A DNA stretch of 64,000 bases from Ascarosepion bandense (GCA_037127315.1 JBBBDQ010001616.1:1198501-1262500); one strand, 5' to 3'. Positions 30,725 to 43,127 are shown, counted from the first letter of the stretch. Notes: a model not told the origin generated them from the sequence alone. Translations and numbers: made by a program.

Positions 30725-30734
30725 GAACAGGCTG

Positions 30735-30797
<63 letters not shown>

Positions 30798-30807
30798 GAA
30801 CAGGCTG

Positions 30808-30862
<55 letters not shown>

Positions 30863-30872
30863 GAACAGGCTG

Positions 30873-30931
<59 letters not shown>

Positions 30932-30941
30932 GAACAGGCTG

Positions 30942-30987
<46 letters not shown>

Positions 30988-30998
30988 AGAACAGGCTG

Positions 30999-31053
<55 letters not shown>

Positions 31054-31063
31054 GAACAGGCTG

Positions 31064-31121
<58 letters not shown>

Positions 31122-31132
31122 AGAACAGGCAG

Positions 31133-31179
<47 letters not shown>

Positions 31180-31189
31180 GAACAGGCTG

Positions 31190-31236
<47 letters not shown>

Positions 31237-31246
31237 GAACAGGCTG

Positions 31247-31297
<51 letters not shown>

Positions 31298-31307
31298 GAA
31301 CAGGCTG

Positions 31308-31365
<58 letters not shown>

Positions 31366-31376
31366 AGAACAGGCTG

Positions 31377-31435
<59 letters not shown>

Positions 31436-31445
31436 GAACAGGCTG

Positions 31446-31504
<59 letters not shown>

Positions 31505-31514
31505 GAACAGGCTG

Positions 31515-31573
<59 letters not shown>

Positions 31574-31583
31574 GAACAGGCTG

Positions 31584-31630
<47 letters not shown>

Positions 31631-31640
31631 GAACAGGCTG

Positions 31641-31682
<42 letters not shown>

Positions 31683-31693
31683 AGAACAGGCTG

Positions 31694-31752
<59 letters not shown>

Positions 31753-31762
31753 GAACAGGCTG

Positions 31763-31816
<54 letters not shown>

Positions 31817-31827
31817 AGAACAGGCTG

Positions 31828-31886
<59 letters not shown>

Positions 31887-31896
31887 GAACAGGCTG

Positions 31897-31947
<51 letters not shown>

Positions 31948-31957
31948 GAACAGGCTG

Positions 31958-32008
<51 letters not shown>

Positions 32009-32018
32009 GAACAGGCTG

Positions 32019-32060
<42 letters not shown>

Positions 32061-32071
32061 AGAACAGGCTG

Positions 32072-32122
<51 letters not shown>

Positions 32123-32132
32123 GAACAGGCTG

Positions 32133-32179
<47 letters not shown>

Positions 32180-32189
32180 GAACAGGCTG

Positions 32190-32236
<47 letters not shown>

Positions 32237-32246
32237 GAACAGGCTG

Positions 32247-32297
<51 letters not shown>

Positions 32298-32307
32298 GAA
32301 CAGGCTG

Positions 32308-32361
<54 letters not shown>

Positions 32362-32372
32362 AGAACAGGCTG

Positions 32373-32415
<43 letters not shown>

Positions 32416-32425
32416 GAACAGGCTG

Positions 32426-32472
<47 letters not shown>

Positions 32473-32482
32473 GAACAGGCTG

Positions 32483-32541
<59 letters not shown>

Positions 32542-32551
32542 GAACAGGCTG

Positions 32552-32590
<39 letters not shown>

Positions 32591-32598
32591 GAACAGTG

Positions 32599-32657
<59 letters not shown>

Positions 32658-32667
32658 GAACAGGCTG

Positions 32668-32722
<55 letters not shown>

Positions 32723-32732
32723 GAACAGGCTG

Positions 32733-32783
<51 letters not shown>

Positions 32784-32793
32784 GAACAGGCTG

Positions 32794-32850
<57 letters not shown>
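30028..32850 (+). repeat. 2.8-kb (GATA)n composite array
   Basis: Roughly 45 blocks of (GATA)8-14 separated by a conserved 13-base spacer ATGAACAGGCTGA (variants AAGAACAGGCTGA, ATGAACAGTGA). Block length varies by whole GATA units. On the minus strand no frame contains stops, giving a 969-codon ORF of Ser-Ile-Tyr-Leu repeats that is not a gene. Related arrays lie at 29412, 59788 and, inverted, 63825. Confidence 0.95.
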
Positions 32851-32859
32851 TGAATAGGC

Positions 32860-33260
32860 CGAGAGATAAATAGAAAAAGATAGGGAATCCGAATTATTCC
32901 AATGATCCAAACTGTAGTGCCTCTACTAAAATCGATTAATTTAACCCTAATTCCACCCGCTTCTCTTTAAGCCCTTATCTGTATACTACAAACAACCACT
33001 TAGCCAGGTTTACTTGCTATCGGCAGCGTACTTACCAAAGTTCAGCTTCTGGCAACAAGTGTCCATTGCTGAAATATATTTCAGCAAGCAAATTCCAGAC
33101 CGCTGAGATGGCCCAGCCGTTACATCACAAGCCCAGACAGAATATTTTCAAACTGACTTGTCTAACACATCTACACGTACTTTTTAAACGATGAGATAAT
33201 AAATCAGTGCCTATTATAATAAAATAATTCTCGAACTTGCTTAGTTTTTCCTTTTATTGC
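32860..33260. other. Unclassified, no gene seen
   Basis: Ordinary composition. A minus-strand tRNA-like string (ACGGCTGGGCCATCTCAGC, about 33100-33120) is too weak to call. Nothing else is recognised. Confidence 0.35.
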
Positions 33261-33264
33261 TACA

Positions 33265-33996
33265 CTAGCAGTATAGCCCGGCATTGCCCGGGTGTATTGA
33301 AAGCTTTAAAACTAATCCATGGTCCTGCAGCTCAGACTCTTTGGACGTTGGCACGAAAGACTAAAAAGCAATAGTTGTTTCCAGTTAAAGCGAAACCGTA
33401 GACTGAAAGAAAAATTAATGGATGTAAGTCAGATTTTGATTTCCTAGTATCGATATCAAATAAGTTTTTTTCGTTGTAAACTGAATTTTGAAGGCTAGAT
33501 AAGTCCTCTGAGTAAATGGTATCATGGCTGAGACTAAGAACTACAATTATACCTACTTAGAGCCAAACCCGAAGCAAAAACTAAAATTACAGACATACAG
33601 GCAGATAAACAGACACACACACAAACATCGTGCCCTTTATACATATATATATATATATATTATCGATTTTCTACACTATTGTAAGAACTGCTACCTTGAA
33701 ACTTCTAAATATCCTTTCTTATGTCTTTGTCTATGAGTGTATCAAATTTGATTAAAATCGGACCATTCCTTCTATAACCCGATTTTTCGGTTATCGATTT
33801 TCGATATTTATCGGGGGAACCTCGACACAAAACCTAGCTAAGAACACTCGCAGACGCTTATAGTCCAACTGTGTAAATTTTCAAGAAAATTGTTTCAACC
33901 GTTTCGGAGTTTATAGGTAACGGACACACACACACACAGACACACACTCACACACACATACACACACACAAAGTTCCATTTATAAATAAGTTTAGA
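33265..33996 (-). mobile_element. Non-autonomous Helitron with internal insertion
   Basis: Minus-strand copy of the 21028 family. It ends with hairpin CCCGGGCAATGCCGGG then CTATACTGCTAG before host T (33264), and starts TCTAAACTTATTTATAAATG after host A (33997). Compared with the other copies it has about 200 extra bp, from about 33465 to 33665, beginning at ATATCAAATAAG and ending in a (TA)n tract. Its hairpin is the best preserved of the family. Confidence 0.82.
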
Positions 33997-34059
33997 TTTT
34001 CATCACTTATTTCTTTTCTTATTTTTCAAATAGAGTGTTAAAGTAATTATTCAGACTGT

Positions 34060-34135
34060 TGTCCTCATCTTTACTGCCCTATTTACGACGTTTCGGTCGA
34101 TAAACGATCCGGTCTTCTTCAGGTGATTCGAATTT
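34060..34135 (-). ncRNA. Degenerate hammerhead-like motif
   Basis: Minus strand: CTGAAGA followed by an extra AGA, a poorly pairing stem II region, CGAAAC, a short AC/GT stem III and GTA. The flanks resemble the other hammerhead-bearing repeats (TTCTTCAGG, ACGTTTCGG). Predicted inactive. Confidence 0.35.
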
Positions 34136-34261
34136 CGAACCGAACCCTTTATTTTGATCACTAGGCATGTTGTTTTCGTTCCATGAGCCATGCCATTTAT
34201 GGATATCATAGTATCGCCTTTTAACCCAACTGTTTAAGTTATATTTTAACCACAGCTATAG

Positions 34262-34335
34262 CCATGTATTGAACCCAGAAAACTTGGGTTAAGTCACTAG
34301 ATCAACGCTCTTATCCACTGGGTCAGGCGTCTTTG
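34262..34335 (-). repeat. tRNA-like SINE head (second SINE family)
   Basis: On the minus strand GACCCAGTGGATAAGAGCG (box A-like) and TTCTGGGTTCAATAC (box B-like) have tRNA-type spacing. Sequence downstream does not match the main SINE, so this is a different tRNA-derived head or a tRNA pseudogene. Confidence 0.5.
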
Positions 34336-34505
34336 AGGAAGTGGCATGGAACGAGAAAAATATGCCGAAATGTTGGGTTCGAAATTCCAATCCCCTGGGA
34401 GGGTCTGTAGCATACAACGTCCGAAACATGGTGAATATGACAATAAACATGAGGGCAACATTAAAAAAAATGTAAATAATGACAATACCTCATCTCAGTA
34501 ATACA

Positions 34506-34812
34506 GTTAGTCAGTTAAGTGCCATACGTAATACACGCTTGGGCGATCATGTCTCGAAAGATACATGACTGACTGGGCAGAACATTACCCCGCAGTAGGT
34601 TGCCATTACTTTCTGCGGTAGATTGGTTGCCAACCAAGGCTATAGAACCCAATCTGTCCTGTTATTTAACCCATAACTGGAAGGAATAGACGGATTAATA
34701 CCTTTCCCAAGGGTATTTGCGCGTAAGTGAATGCAATGAATTCAGCTGGAATTCGAACTCGGCTCCCCAATTTCTCGTTCCGAGCCGATATCCAATGCAC
34801 CACAACGCACAT
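34506..34812 (-). repeat. tRNA-derived SINE, nearly full length
   Basis: Complete from the CTTAACTGACTAAC tail to the head GTGGTGCATTGGATATCGG on the minus strand. Box B (GTTCGAATTCCAGC) and the conserved body are intact. Confidence 0.85.
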
Positions 34813-34924
34813 AAATAGTGTAAATAATTACAATGCATCATCTTAACTCTTTACACAGCTATTTATAAGGAAAATTAAGATGGCTTGGTAGTATTTGTCG
34901 GAATAGCGATAATGACCTTTTTAC

Positions 34925-35950
34925 TTTAATTTTTTTTTAATCCTTTCACCCCAATCAAGGCGGTAACGCCACTGATGCGCAGGAGCTGCATAAGAGTAAA
35001 ACTTTAGACAAGAGGAGAGTGAAGAGAAAGATAGACCAGGTACAGTGGGCGTCAGAGAAAGGTTAAGAGAAGGATGGAAACACAGGTGTGAAGACAGTTG
35101 CGAAGGTAGAAAGAAAGGAAAAAAAAACTTACGGAGTTATGTAGAAAGAACTGGAGTCAAGAGATGAGTATTGACCTTGCATTTAAATTCCTGGGAGTCG
35201 TAGCCGTCAGAAAAGCAAGCATATGGAAGAGTTCCACAGGCGGGTAGTGCGAGAAAAGAAGCTACTGGGCTAGAATTGAGGCTGCATTTGGTTGGCCTAA
35301 CTGTAAATGGGTGGGACCTTGTTGCCAGTTTGGTTGCACGAGTAAATTCTTGTGGCGGGGGCACCAGTTCTTGCGAGCAGAAGCCATGAAAATATTTGTA
35401 GAACAGACAGAGGGAAGCCACATCCCGCAGGTGGGAAAGTGGCATGAGTCGAGCTGCCAAGTCGGGACCTATCACGTTACAAATTCTCCTTTGGCGCCTG
35501 TCGAGAACACTGAGATGAACAGCTGGGTGCCTGACCATATATGACCGCAGTATTCTATACACAAACGGATGGTTGATTTGTATAGGTGCAAGATGGATTC
35601 AGGCCTAAAACGTCCTGGCCCGATAGAGAGACCCAACCTTCCTAGCAGTGGATTTATCTATTGAATCAATGTAATGATTCCACTTGAGGTCGGAAGATAG
35701 GTTAAGGCCGAGGAGGCGCAATATATTGGAGACTCGCTTGACCCATGCTTATGGGGCGGGCAGGAGAGGTTGCCTGTGATGGTTGACAGACAGCAGTTTC
35801 GTTTTTGAAGCATAAAATTTTACAAACCACTTCTTACACCAGTCCACAACTGAGTGTAGAATTTTCTCAAGATCAGGTTATGTTTGTCCGCCTCGCTGGA
35901 TTTCTTATTGATGCGGGGGTAGATTGTGGTAATTCCGAAAGAGAACATGC
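34925..35950 (-). pseudogene. Jockey-like LINE, C-terminal third and 3' end
   Basis: Minus-strand frame 35562-35137 reads MVRHPAVHLSVLDRRQRRIC, DLAARLMPLSHLRDVASLCL and FKCKVNTHLLT. The RLWNSLP region is altered (LALPACGTLP) by a frameshift. Upstream, to about 35950, diverged RT sequence continues. The 3' end is GCATCAGTGGCGTTACCGCC ... TTGGGGTGAAAGGATT plus an A-run at 34925-34932. Confidence 0.82.
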
Positions 35951-36049
35951 TAAAAAAGTGTAGAAATGTTTTCAAAAATTATCTCCCACTCCAAAAGAAA
36001 AAGCTAGTAAATGTTACCAAAGCTATTTTTGCTTATTTATTTTTTTCTT

Positions 36050-36640
36050 TGTTATAATTGTGTCACGCCCAAGCAAGGCATTTTACTGCCACTGTTGAGC
36101 AGGGGGTTACATAGAAGGAAAGTTATAAGAAAGAGTGACAGGTTATAGAGGGTGTCAGGAAGTGGATAAGAGAAGGATGAGAATACTGATGAGAGTGGAG
36201 TGGATGAAGAAAGAAGCATGAGAGAGAGAGAGAGAGAGGATGCAGGTTAGTGAGATAGGAGATGACTATTGACTTTATATTTGAATTCTTAAAGATTGTA
36301 GCTATCGAGAAAGCAAGTAAATGGAAGGGAATTCCACAGCCGGGAAGTTCGAGAGAAGTTGCTGGTGTAGAATTTGCGTTTACAATTAATTGGTTTCACA
36401 GTTAAAGTGTGGGACCTAGTTGCTAATCTTATGGCTTGAGCAAATTAAAGTATGGAGGGTACCATTGGGCTTAATTCATCTGAGCAGAAGCCATGAAAGT
36501 ATTTGTAGAAGAGACACAGGGAAGAGACATTGCGCTGGTGAGAAAGTGACTGTATCTGAGCTGCCAAGCCAGGATCGATCACAATACAGATTTTCTGTTA
36601 GATTTTGTCAAGGACCCCTTTTATGAGTTCGGCACGTCAT
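36050..36640 (-). pseudogene. Jockey-like LINE 3' end, degenerate
   Basis: Same family as the preceding copy, in tandem orientation. It has the 3' terminal block GCCTTGCTTGGGCGTGACAC, the C-terminal region with several frameshifts, and a (GA)n tract at 36218-36238 in the 3' UTR. Confidence 0.78.
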
Positions 36641-37742
36641 ATCGCAAAACGCTGTCCATTATTTCTGTGCCAGAAATCATCATCTCTTGAAGACTCGCTC
36701 CGAAACTCTTCTCTGTACAAGACTGTTTTTCATTGGTCAGCCGTTAATGGTCGTGTCACCGGACAAGCGTGGTGCATATTATAACTTGAGATGGGGAAAG
36801 AAAATTAACTGAATACTGATTATTAACTGTATATTGCTTTTAAGGTTTTACTATTAGAGATATGTAATCTCCTTATTCCGAAGAAAAACAAAGAAAAAAC
36901 GTGAAAAAAAGAAGACAATCCAAAAATGGAAAAGAGAATTTTCTCTGGTTTCAAGACTTTTTTCACGTGACTACGCAAAAGCTCACCTCTCGCATGTAAT
37001 CGGCAGGCTTACAACAAAGAAATCTTCGTTTTATAAGCCAAGTTATGACATTTGCTATGATTATAAAGACAAACCCTTTTTTGAAAGCAAAATATATGCC
37101 AGAAATTATTAGGTTGGTCGAAAAATAATGTCTAATTCTAGAATAAAACTTTTCATTGTGTTACACTATATTTTTGATATCCTGGACCGCACCGAAACGA
37201 CTAACACTTAAGCTTTGGTCCTTAAAGCCTAAATCAGACGGAAGGGACATAGCAACCGGATGTACATTGACAGAATCCAAAAGCAATTTCTCTATGACAC
37301 GCTGTCTAAAGAAAAGAGAAAACATGGGAGGCTATTGAAACGTTTCAAAGACTACATCACGGCCAACATCGCCTTCAAGCATATGATCGAACCGGTTGAC
37401 GTGTCCTGACGCGCGAAGTAACAGAGACATTTGAGGAAAAACGACGTGACAGTACCGATGAGCCGCGTGCAGAAAGGAAGACAGTAGTAGAAACACCCAA
37501 ACCTCCAGGCAAGTTTCTTTGTCTTGTCCACGTTGTGGACGTAATTGTGTTCTCGCATTGGGCTCCACAGTCAGCTAAGAGTTCACCATCTGCATATAGA
37601 TATCATTGATGAAAAAGACAGACCACCACTTATAATATATTATTATTATAGCTATAATAGCTAGATAAAAATAATAGACTCATTTCTAAATATTTAAGTG
37701 TACTCCATGTTAGTTTTACATCACTCTCTTTCAGAATTTTAC
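36641..37742. other. Unclassified; mariner-type end near 37108
   Basis: TTAGGTTGGTCGAAAAATAA at about 37110 resembles a mariner terminal inverted repeat. A related inverted end (GACATTATGTTTTGAATCG) is at about 41173. The segment 37150-37570 has weak ORFs on both strands without domains. No gene is called. Confidence 0.4.
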
Positions 37743-37972
37743 TTAACCCTCTAGGGCCATTCGTATCATATTTGATACAGTATTTCCCTATAAGGAAACA
37801 TTTGGTATTTCCCTATAAGGAAACATTTGGTATTCATTGACTGAGCAGTCAGTACTGCTTTCATTTGAAATTTATAAAATATTTCTCTTAAAAAATTTTT
37901 CAGGAAAATATTTCTTTCAAGGCTTGTTTTCATACTGTATCAAATATGATACGATTGGCCCTAGAGGGTTAA
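37743..37972 (+). mobile_element. Solo piggyBac-type MITE with TTAA duplication
   Basis: Bounded by TTAA on both sides. The ~39-bp terminal inverted repeats (CCCTCTAGGGCCATTCGTAT then CATATTTGATACAGTA, and the inverse) fit piggyBac termini. The interior equals the MITE part of the 22.8-27.8 kb array, in inverted orientation and without the GGGGGATC linker. This single-copy insertion defines the true boundaries of the element. Confidence 0.9.
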
Positions 37973-38880
37973 AATATTATATAGTGCTCTTCTAGATCAT
38001 GAAAATGCATGAATTTGAATTTGAGTTTTGTTTAACGGCACATCAACCTCTGTGGGTTATTTAATGCCAAAGAGGTAGGGTCTGAGGTATTTTTTAAATG
38101 CTCAATTATAGTTGATTTAGTCAGATTTTGATCAAAAACTTTCTTTTATTTTAAAAAACTGAATATGTCTTCTAGTTTTGTATTCAAAAATGTATTGCTG
38201 GTAATATTTTTTCTTCAAAAATGTGTTATGTTAAATTTTTCTCCTTCAGAAAAGTATTGTTGGTAGTATTTTTCTTTCAAAAATGTATATTTTTCTATAA
38301 AAGTCTATTTTTATGTATATAGAAGTCTTTCATAGTGTTTTGACCCCAGTTTGGGGGTTATTTGCCCATATCTGGGACCCTAACAGGTGCTACCACTCCA
38401 GATCAGGGTGGATCTGGGAACAACAGCAACTAAGAGTTGGTTCCATGCTCCTCACAACCTTCCAATCAGAGGCCTGAAAAGATATGGTTACTTTTTAGCA
38501 TGTGTTCAGTTATAGTGGGTTATTCGTTATAGAGAAGTGTATCTGTGTGTTGAAACAGATTAACTTGGCCTTGTTAACAGATAGTCCACTATAAGAGGGG
38601 TATAAAACAAGAAAATCAAATTATTATCATTTATTTATTATCATTTATCAATTAAGGTTTTTTGACAAATAAAAGTAATGTCTTTTGGTTGGTACAAAGG
38701 TCATTAAAAATGTTCATAGCAGTAAATGCCGAAAAGAATCTGTGCGTATGTATGCGTGAGAGTTTATTTGTTAGGAGCGTCTTTGAAGTCTCCACTCAGT
38801 CTATCAGGTAAGTGGTTCATGAACAGTGAAGAAGATGATGAAAGAGAAAGGAGAGGTAAGCATAATATGATCGCTTGACG
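37973..38880. other. Unclassified repeats, no gene
   Basis: Direct words such as AAAAATGTATT(G/A)(C/T)TGGTA recur two to three times at 38180-38270. A segment near 38510-38600 (GTTATTCGTTATAGAG ... CCACTATAAGAGGGGTATAA) resembles a pogo/Tigger-type end. No coding evidence. Confidence 0.35.
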
Positions 38881-39344
38881 TATGTCAAGTGTCGTGTTAA
38901 TTATGCTCGTGTTTTCTCAACTGGCGATGCTTCCTGTGTCGTCGTTTTATTTCGTCTTCGGGGCCCCGAACAAGTCATTTGGAAATTCATACCCGGATTT
39001 AATTCTGGGCTTCCCATTGGACGATAAACAAAATTCACGTCTGCTCGTGAAAAGGATATGTAAAAAAAAATTTAAATATTTATTTATTTTTGATTTTCCA
39101 CCGGAGCATCTGAGTGGAGCCCAGATGCGCAAAGACCAGTTTTGGTCATTTGCTATCTGGACCTCTGAGGGCAAATATCCGGTCCCTCGCTTGTTCGGTA
39201 TCACCACAGATGAAGGTCATCGGAAATTATTTTGTACTGTTTATAATGTACTGTATATATATATGTCTATATATATATATATAATAAACAGACTTTTCAC
39301 GAGTTTCCATTAAAAATAATATTGTTAAACAAACAAAAATTCAA

Positions 39345-39421
<77 letters not shown>

Positions 39422-39600
39422 GAAATCACGTCGGGTCGTGAAAAGCGTCCGTAAAAGGAATTTGATATTTATTTATTTTTGGTATACCACCGGAACTTCT
39501 GCGTGGAGCCCAGATGCGCAAAGACCAGTTTTGGTCATTTGCTATATGGACCTCTGAAGGCAAACATCAGGTTGCTCGGTATCACCATACAATCTTGGTT
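38881..39600 (+). repeat. Duplicated unclassified element with (GT)n between copies
   Basis: The segment 39035-39215 (GGAGCCCAGATGCGCAAAGA, TTTTGGTCATTTGCTAT, GGACCTCTGA) is repeated at 39425-39590. A (TA)n/(GT)n tract at 39345-39420 lies between them. A 143-codon ORF (38882-39313) spans the first copy but has no recognised domain and ends in simple sequence. It could be part of a retroelement ORF. Confidence 0.55.
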
Positions 39601-39604
39601 ATAA

Positions 39605-40378
39605 TGCTTCTAAAACTTCTGCGAATATTAACTGAACTTGGATGAAGGATCTAGTTGTTTTCAGACAGTACAACATGAGTTTTTGAAGCTCCACAGTGGG
39701 GATACCAGTCTTGACAATCAATGTGTTAAAGTTAAATTGACTATCAACATTTAAAAAAATATTCAAACAAAGCCCACGTCAAAATTTCAGAAAAACGTCT
39801 CAGATAATGGTTGTTAGCGTTTCAATAATATTGAACAATCTCAAGAAAAATGACAAAGTGAAAAAATTCGATCAATGGGTCCCGCATGAACTCAGTCAAA
39901 ATGTTCGACGTTTTGAAATCTGTTCCATTAATCACTTGCAAAATACAAATGATTAATTTCTGGATCAAATAGGGACTTGTGATAACAAACGGATCCTTTA
40001 TGACACTCGCAAAAGATCTGTCTAATGACTTGATCATGATGGAGGACAGAAACCTTTTCAGAAACCAATATTGCACCAACAGAAGATTACTGTTACTGTC
40101 CGGTGGTTCGTCATTAGCGCTAACAATTACAACATCTGGGATCTAACCAGAGAACCACTGCCGAAGTTTATTGCCAGCAACTGGATGCAGTACACGTACA
40201 GTTAAACAAAGTGCGATCGGAACTGGTCAATCGACGTAGGCCCATGACAATGCTGGGCCATACTGATGCCAACCTGAAATAGAGACTTTGCCGCATCCAC
40301 CATATTCACCTGATTTCTAGACCAAACACTATCTCTCTTCATGCAGCTTAATAAATTCTTTTACGCAAAAAGAGCATT
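39605..40378 (+). pseudogene. Mariner (Hsmar1-like) transposase relic
   Basis: Plus-strand fragments in order: KLHSGDTSLDNQC (helix-turn-helix region), KVKKFDQWVPHELSQN, FLDQIGTCDNKRILYDTRKR (first catalytic Asp retained), KITVTVRWFV, LVNRRRPMTMLGHTDA (second Asp motif HDNARPH destroyed), then HHIHLISRPN ... FFYAKR (third motif destroyed). Many stops and frameshifts. Antisense ORF 39822-40079 is a shadow. A SINE abuts its 3' end. Confidence 0.8.
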
Positions 40379-40890
40379 CAGTCAATTCAGCGCCGTACGT
40401 GATACACACTTTGGGCGATCATGTCTCGAAAGATACATTACTGACTGGGCAGAAAATTATCCCGCAGTAGGTTGCCATTGCTTTCTGCGGTAGACTGGTT
40501 GCCAGCCAAGGCTATAGAACCCAATCTGTCCTGTTATTTGACTCATAGCTAGAGGGAGAAGAGATGTGTTATATTATTAAGTAGTAACTAGTGGGGGATC
40601 AGTTTATTAATTCATAACAATATAAAATCGATCCCTCACTTTATGCCCAGCCAAAGTTTTAATTATGTTTCTAACTGTTGTAATCAGTCAGTCAGTTAAG
40701 TGCCATACATGATATACACTTTGGGCGATCATGTCTCGAAAGAGACATGACTGACTGGGCAAAAGATTATCCCGCAGTAGGTTGCCATTGCTTTCTGCGG
40801 TAGACTGGTTACCAGCCAAGACTATAGAACCCAATCTGTCCTGTTATTTGACTCATAGCTAGAGGGAGAAGAAACGTTTTATATTAAGTA
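40377..40890 (-). repeat. SINE-module-SINE dimer
   Basis: SINE tail half (40377-40565), hairpin module with GTGGGGGATCAG ... GATCCCTCAC (about 40590-40640), then a second SINE tail half (40684-40880). It matches the dimers at 12.65 and 29.0 kb in order and orientation. Confidence 0.8.
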
Positions 40891-40914
40891 GTAATTAGTA
40901 ATTCATAACAATAT

Positions 40915-41005
40915 CTGCCCTATTATTTAACCCATAACTGGGAGGAAGAGACTGTTTAATATTCATCCCAAGAGTATTTACGCGTAAGGGAAAGGCATTA
41001 CAATG
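40915..41005 (-). repeat. SINE body fragment
   Basis: CTATTATTTAACCCATAACT to CCCAAGAGTATTTACGCG is SINE body only, without head or tail. Confidence 0.65.
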
Positions 41006-41774
41006 CCAATAATATACAGAAAAAGCATTTAAAGATTTATTAGTTATCGTAAAAACATAAATAAGTCTGTAATTTGATGGCAGAAATGCATAGATGTACA
41101 AACTTCATATTTTAACTGAATTAAACAGTTTAAATGCATTTATTCAAGAATAAAAGTTGATTCTAGAATTGGACATTATGTTTTGAATCGCCGAACAGCA
41201 GTCAATATTCCTCCTCTTGCTTTCGTACGTTTTTGTCAACTATTGACAGCGAATGAATAGATGGAGTCTAATGAACTGATAAAATGCAGCCTCTTTCTGA
41301 GATACGTCAGCTGCAACCATCTAAATCAGCCGACGGAACAAAAATAGACTGCTTCACACCCCGAGAAATGTAACCCCCAAAGATGACAATCATGACCTGT
41401 CAGACCGTGTTGACAACTCGAGAAAGAAAAAAATCGTAAAAGTTAGAATGTGATTAAAGCTTTATTGATTTTTAAAAGAATCTTTTCGAACTGAAATCGC
41501 AGCAAAAGTATATTCTCACCTATGCTAATTGAAATAAATCATACTGAGGCCAAAAATACAGGGTGCGATGGATAAATTGTCGTCTAAATGACGCAAAATT
41601 GAAAATAATACCGATCTCTCATGTTAACAGATATCTTTACAAAAATACCAAAATTTCACAAAATTATCTTGAAATACTAAAGCGGGTGTCAGGTGACCAA
41701 CGCACATCCCTTTTCTCGTTATGTATCTAAAAATTGCAACTGCTTTTTTCCTCTGCTTTTTGGTTTGTTTTGTT
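41006..41774. other. Unclassified; mariner-type end near 41155-41200
   Basis: The inverted string AACATAATGTCCAATTCTAG relates to the mariner-type left end at 37110. The rest shows no gene or recognised repeat. Confidence 0.35.
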
Positions 41775-42363
41775 TTTGTCTTTTTATAATCGTGTCACCC
41801 CAAGCAAGGAATTTTACTGCCACTGTTGTGCAGGGCGTTATATAGGAGGAATGTTGAAGAGTGAAAGGTTGCAGGAGGTGTCAGGAAGAGAGTAGGAGAG
41901 GGAAGAGAGTAGGAGAGGGAAGAGAGTACTGATGAGAGTGGGGTGGACGTAGAAAACCATGAGAGAGAGAGAGAGAGGATTTAGGTTAGTGAGACAGGAG
42001 ATGACTATTGAATTTACATTTAAATTCTTAGAGATTATAACTGTCAGGAAAACAAGTATGCGGAAGAGAATTCCACAGGCGGAAAGTGCGAGAAAAGAAG
42101 CTGGTGGAGTAGAATTTGCGTTTACAATTTATTGGTTTCACAATAAAAGGATGGGACCTAGTTGCTAATCTTGTGGCTTGAGGACATTCGTATATTGGGG
42201 GTACCAGTGATACAAGTTCATCGGAGCAGAAGCCGTGAATGGATTCCATTTTCTTTAAAGTTCCTTGCTGATAACATGCTCTGTCTACGGTATTCTGACA
42301 CTCCTTCTGTAGAACTGTAGCTATAGGGTGCGTCAGACATGCCTGGTACAAGGCATCTTCCAA
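41775..42363 (-). pseudogene. Jockey-like LINE 3' end
   Basis: Minus-strand frame 42028-42363 encodes GFCSDELVSLVPPIYECPQA, ATRLATRSHPFIVKP and RTFRLWNSLPHTCFPDSYNL. A foreign segment replaces the region upstream of HGFCSD, so the LINE breaks at about 42235. The 3' UTR has an internal triplication of GAGAGGGAAGAGAGTAG-like units (41890-41930) and a (GA)n tract. Confidence 0.8.
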
Positions 42364-43127
42364 ACATGGCCGACAATCCTCGCATTTTAGGATATCATTA
42401 GGTTGTTGAAAAATAAGTGGAATTTTGTTTGCTGTACATTAACATAAATGTGTAAGAAGAATAATAATGTTTGAAGAGAAAATGTCTGTAATTGATTCGC
42501 AAAGTGAAATGTAAATATTTAAAATGTTCCTTTGTTATCCAAGTATAAGATGAAGCATATGAGAATGTTGAGGATGGAGAAGAAGAAGTAAAAGGAATCA
42601 GTGCACGAGAAATGAGGAGAAAGAAAACAAGGTGCGACCTAACCTTATCTCCGGGTCGATTTGAAGTTGAAGTTACATTTTAGTTGTTTCGTCTCGCGGC
42701 TCCCATCTGACTTACTGACTGACGCTGATCTGAGCCTTTTATTGTCTTTTTGAATTTTGCACTGGATCGCTAAGTCCTTTCAAGTTTTACAAGTCGCTCT
42801 CATTGGGCAAAAATCAATTTAAAACCTCCTTGCGAAATCTGGTTTCGAATTTTTCTTTAAGCACATGGTCAATCTTTTTTCTATTTGGGAAAAACCAGGA
42901 TTTTACACGTAATTGTGAATTTTTGTAAAAGTGAAGAAGATTGATTTTAATTCTTAATTTCTTATCTCACTACAGAACAACAGCTCTGTTGCTTCAGGTC
43001 TTGTCATTTATCTGTGAATAAATTGTCCAACATTCATTATTACGTTGGAGGACAAATTTTTCATAGCAGTATGAAAAATATAAGTAAACATTGTGTTGAA
43101 CCAGATTTGTAAACGTAAAGAAAAATA
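42364..43127. other. Unclassified; possible mariner end near 42398
   Basis: TTAGGTTGTTGAAAAATAAG at about 42399 resembles a mariner terminus. No transposase or gene is seen downstream. Confidence 0.35.

Noticed and set aside
30001..32910. 969-codon ORF on the minus strand
   Set aside because: It is the translation of (TATC)n with a 13-base spacer. No frame has stops because of the repeat, and the protein is pure Ser-Ile-Tyr-Leu repetition.
35311..35544. 77-codon plus-strand ORF
   Set aside because: Antisense shadow of the LINE RT C-terminus at 35137-35562.
38882..39313. 143-codon ORF with a hydrophobic start
   Set aside because: Part of it is a duplicated repeat (39425-39590) and its end runs into TA repeats. 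No domain recognised.
39822..40079. 85-codon minus-strand ORF
   Set aside because: Antisense shadow of the mariner transposase relic.
41925..41945. CTGATGAG within a LINE 3' region (also 36188)
   Set aside because: It occurs in conserved LINE sequence and lacks stem II and GAAA.
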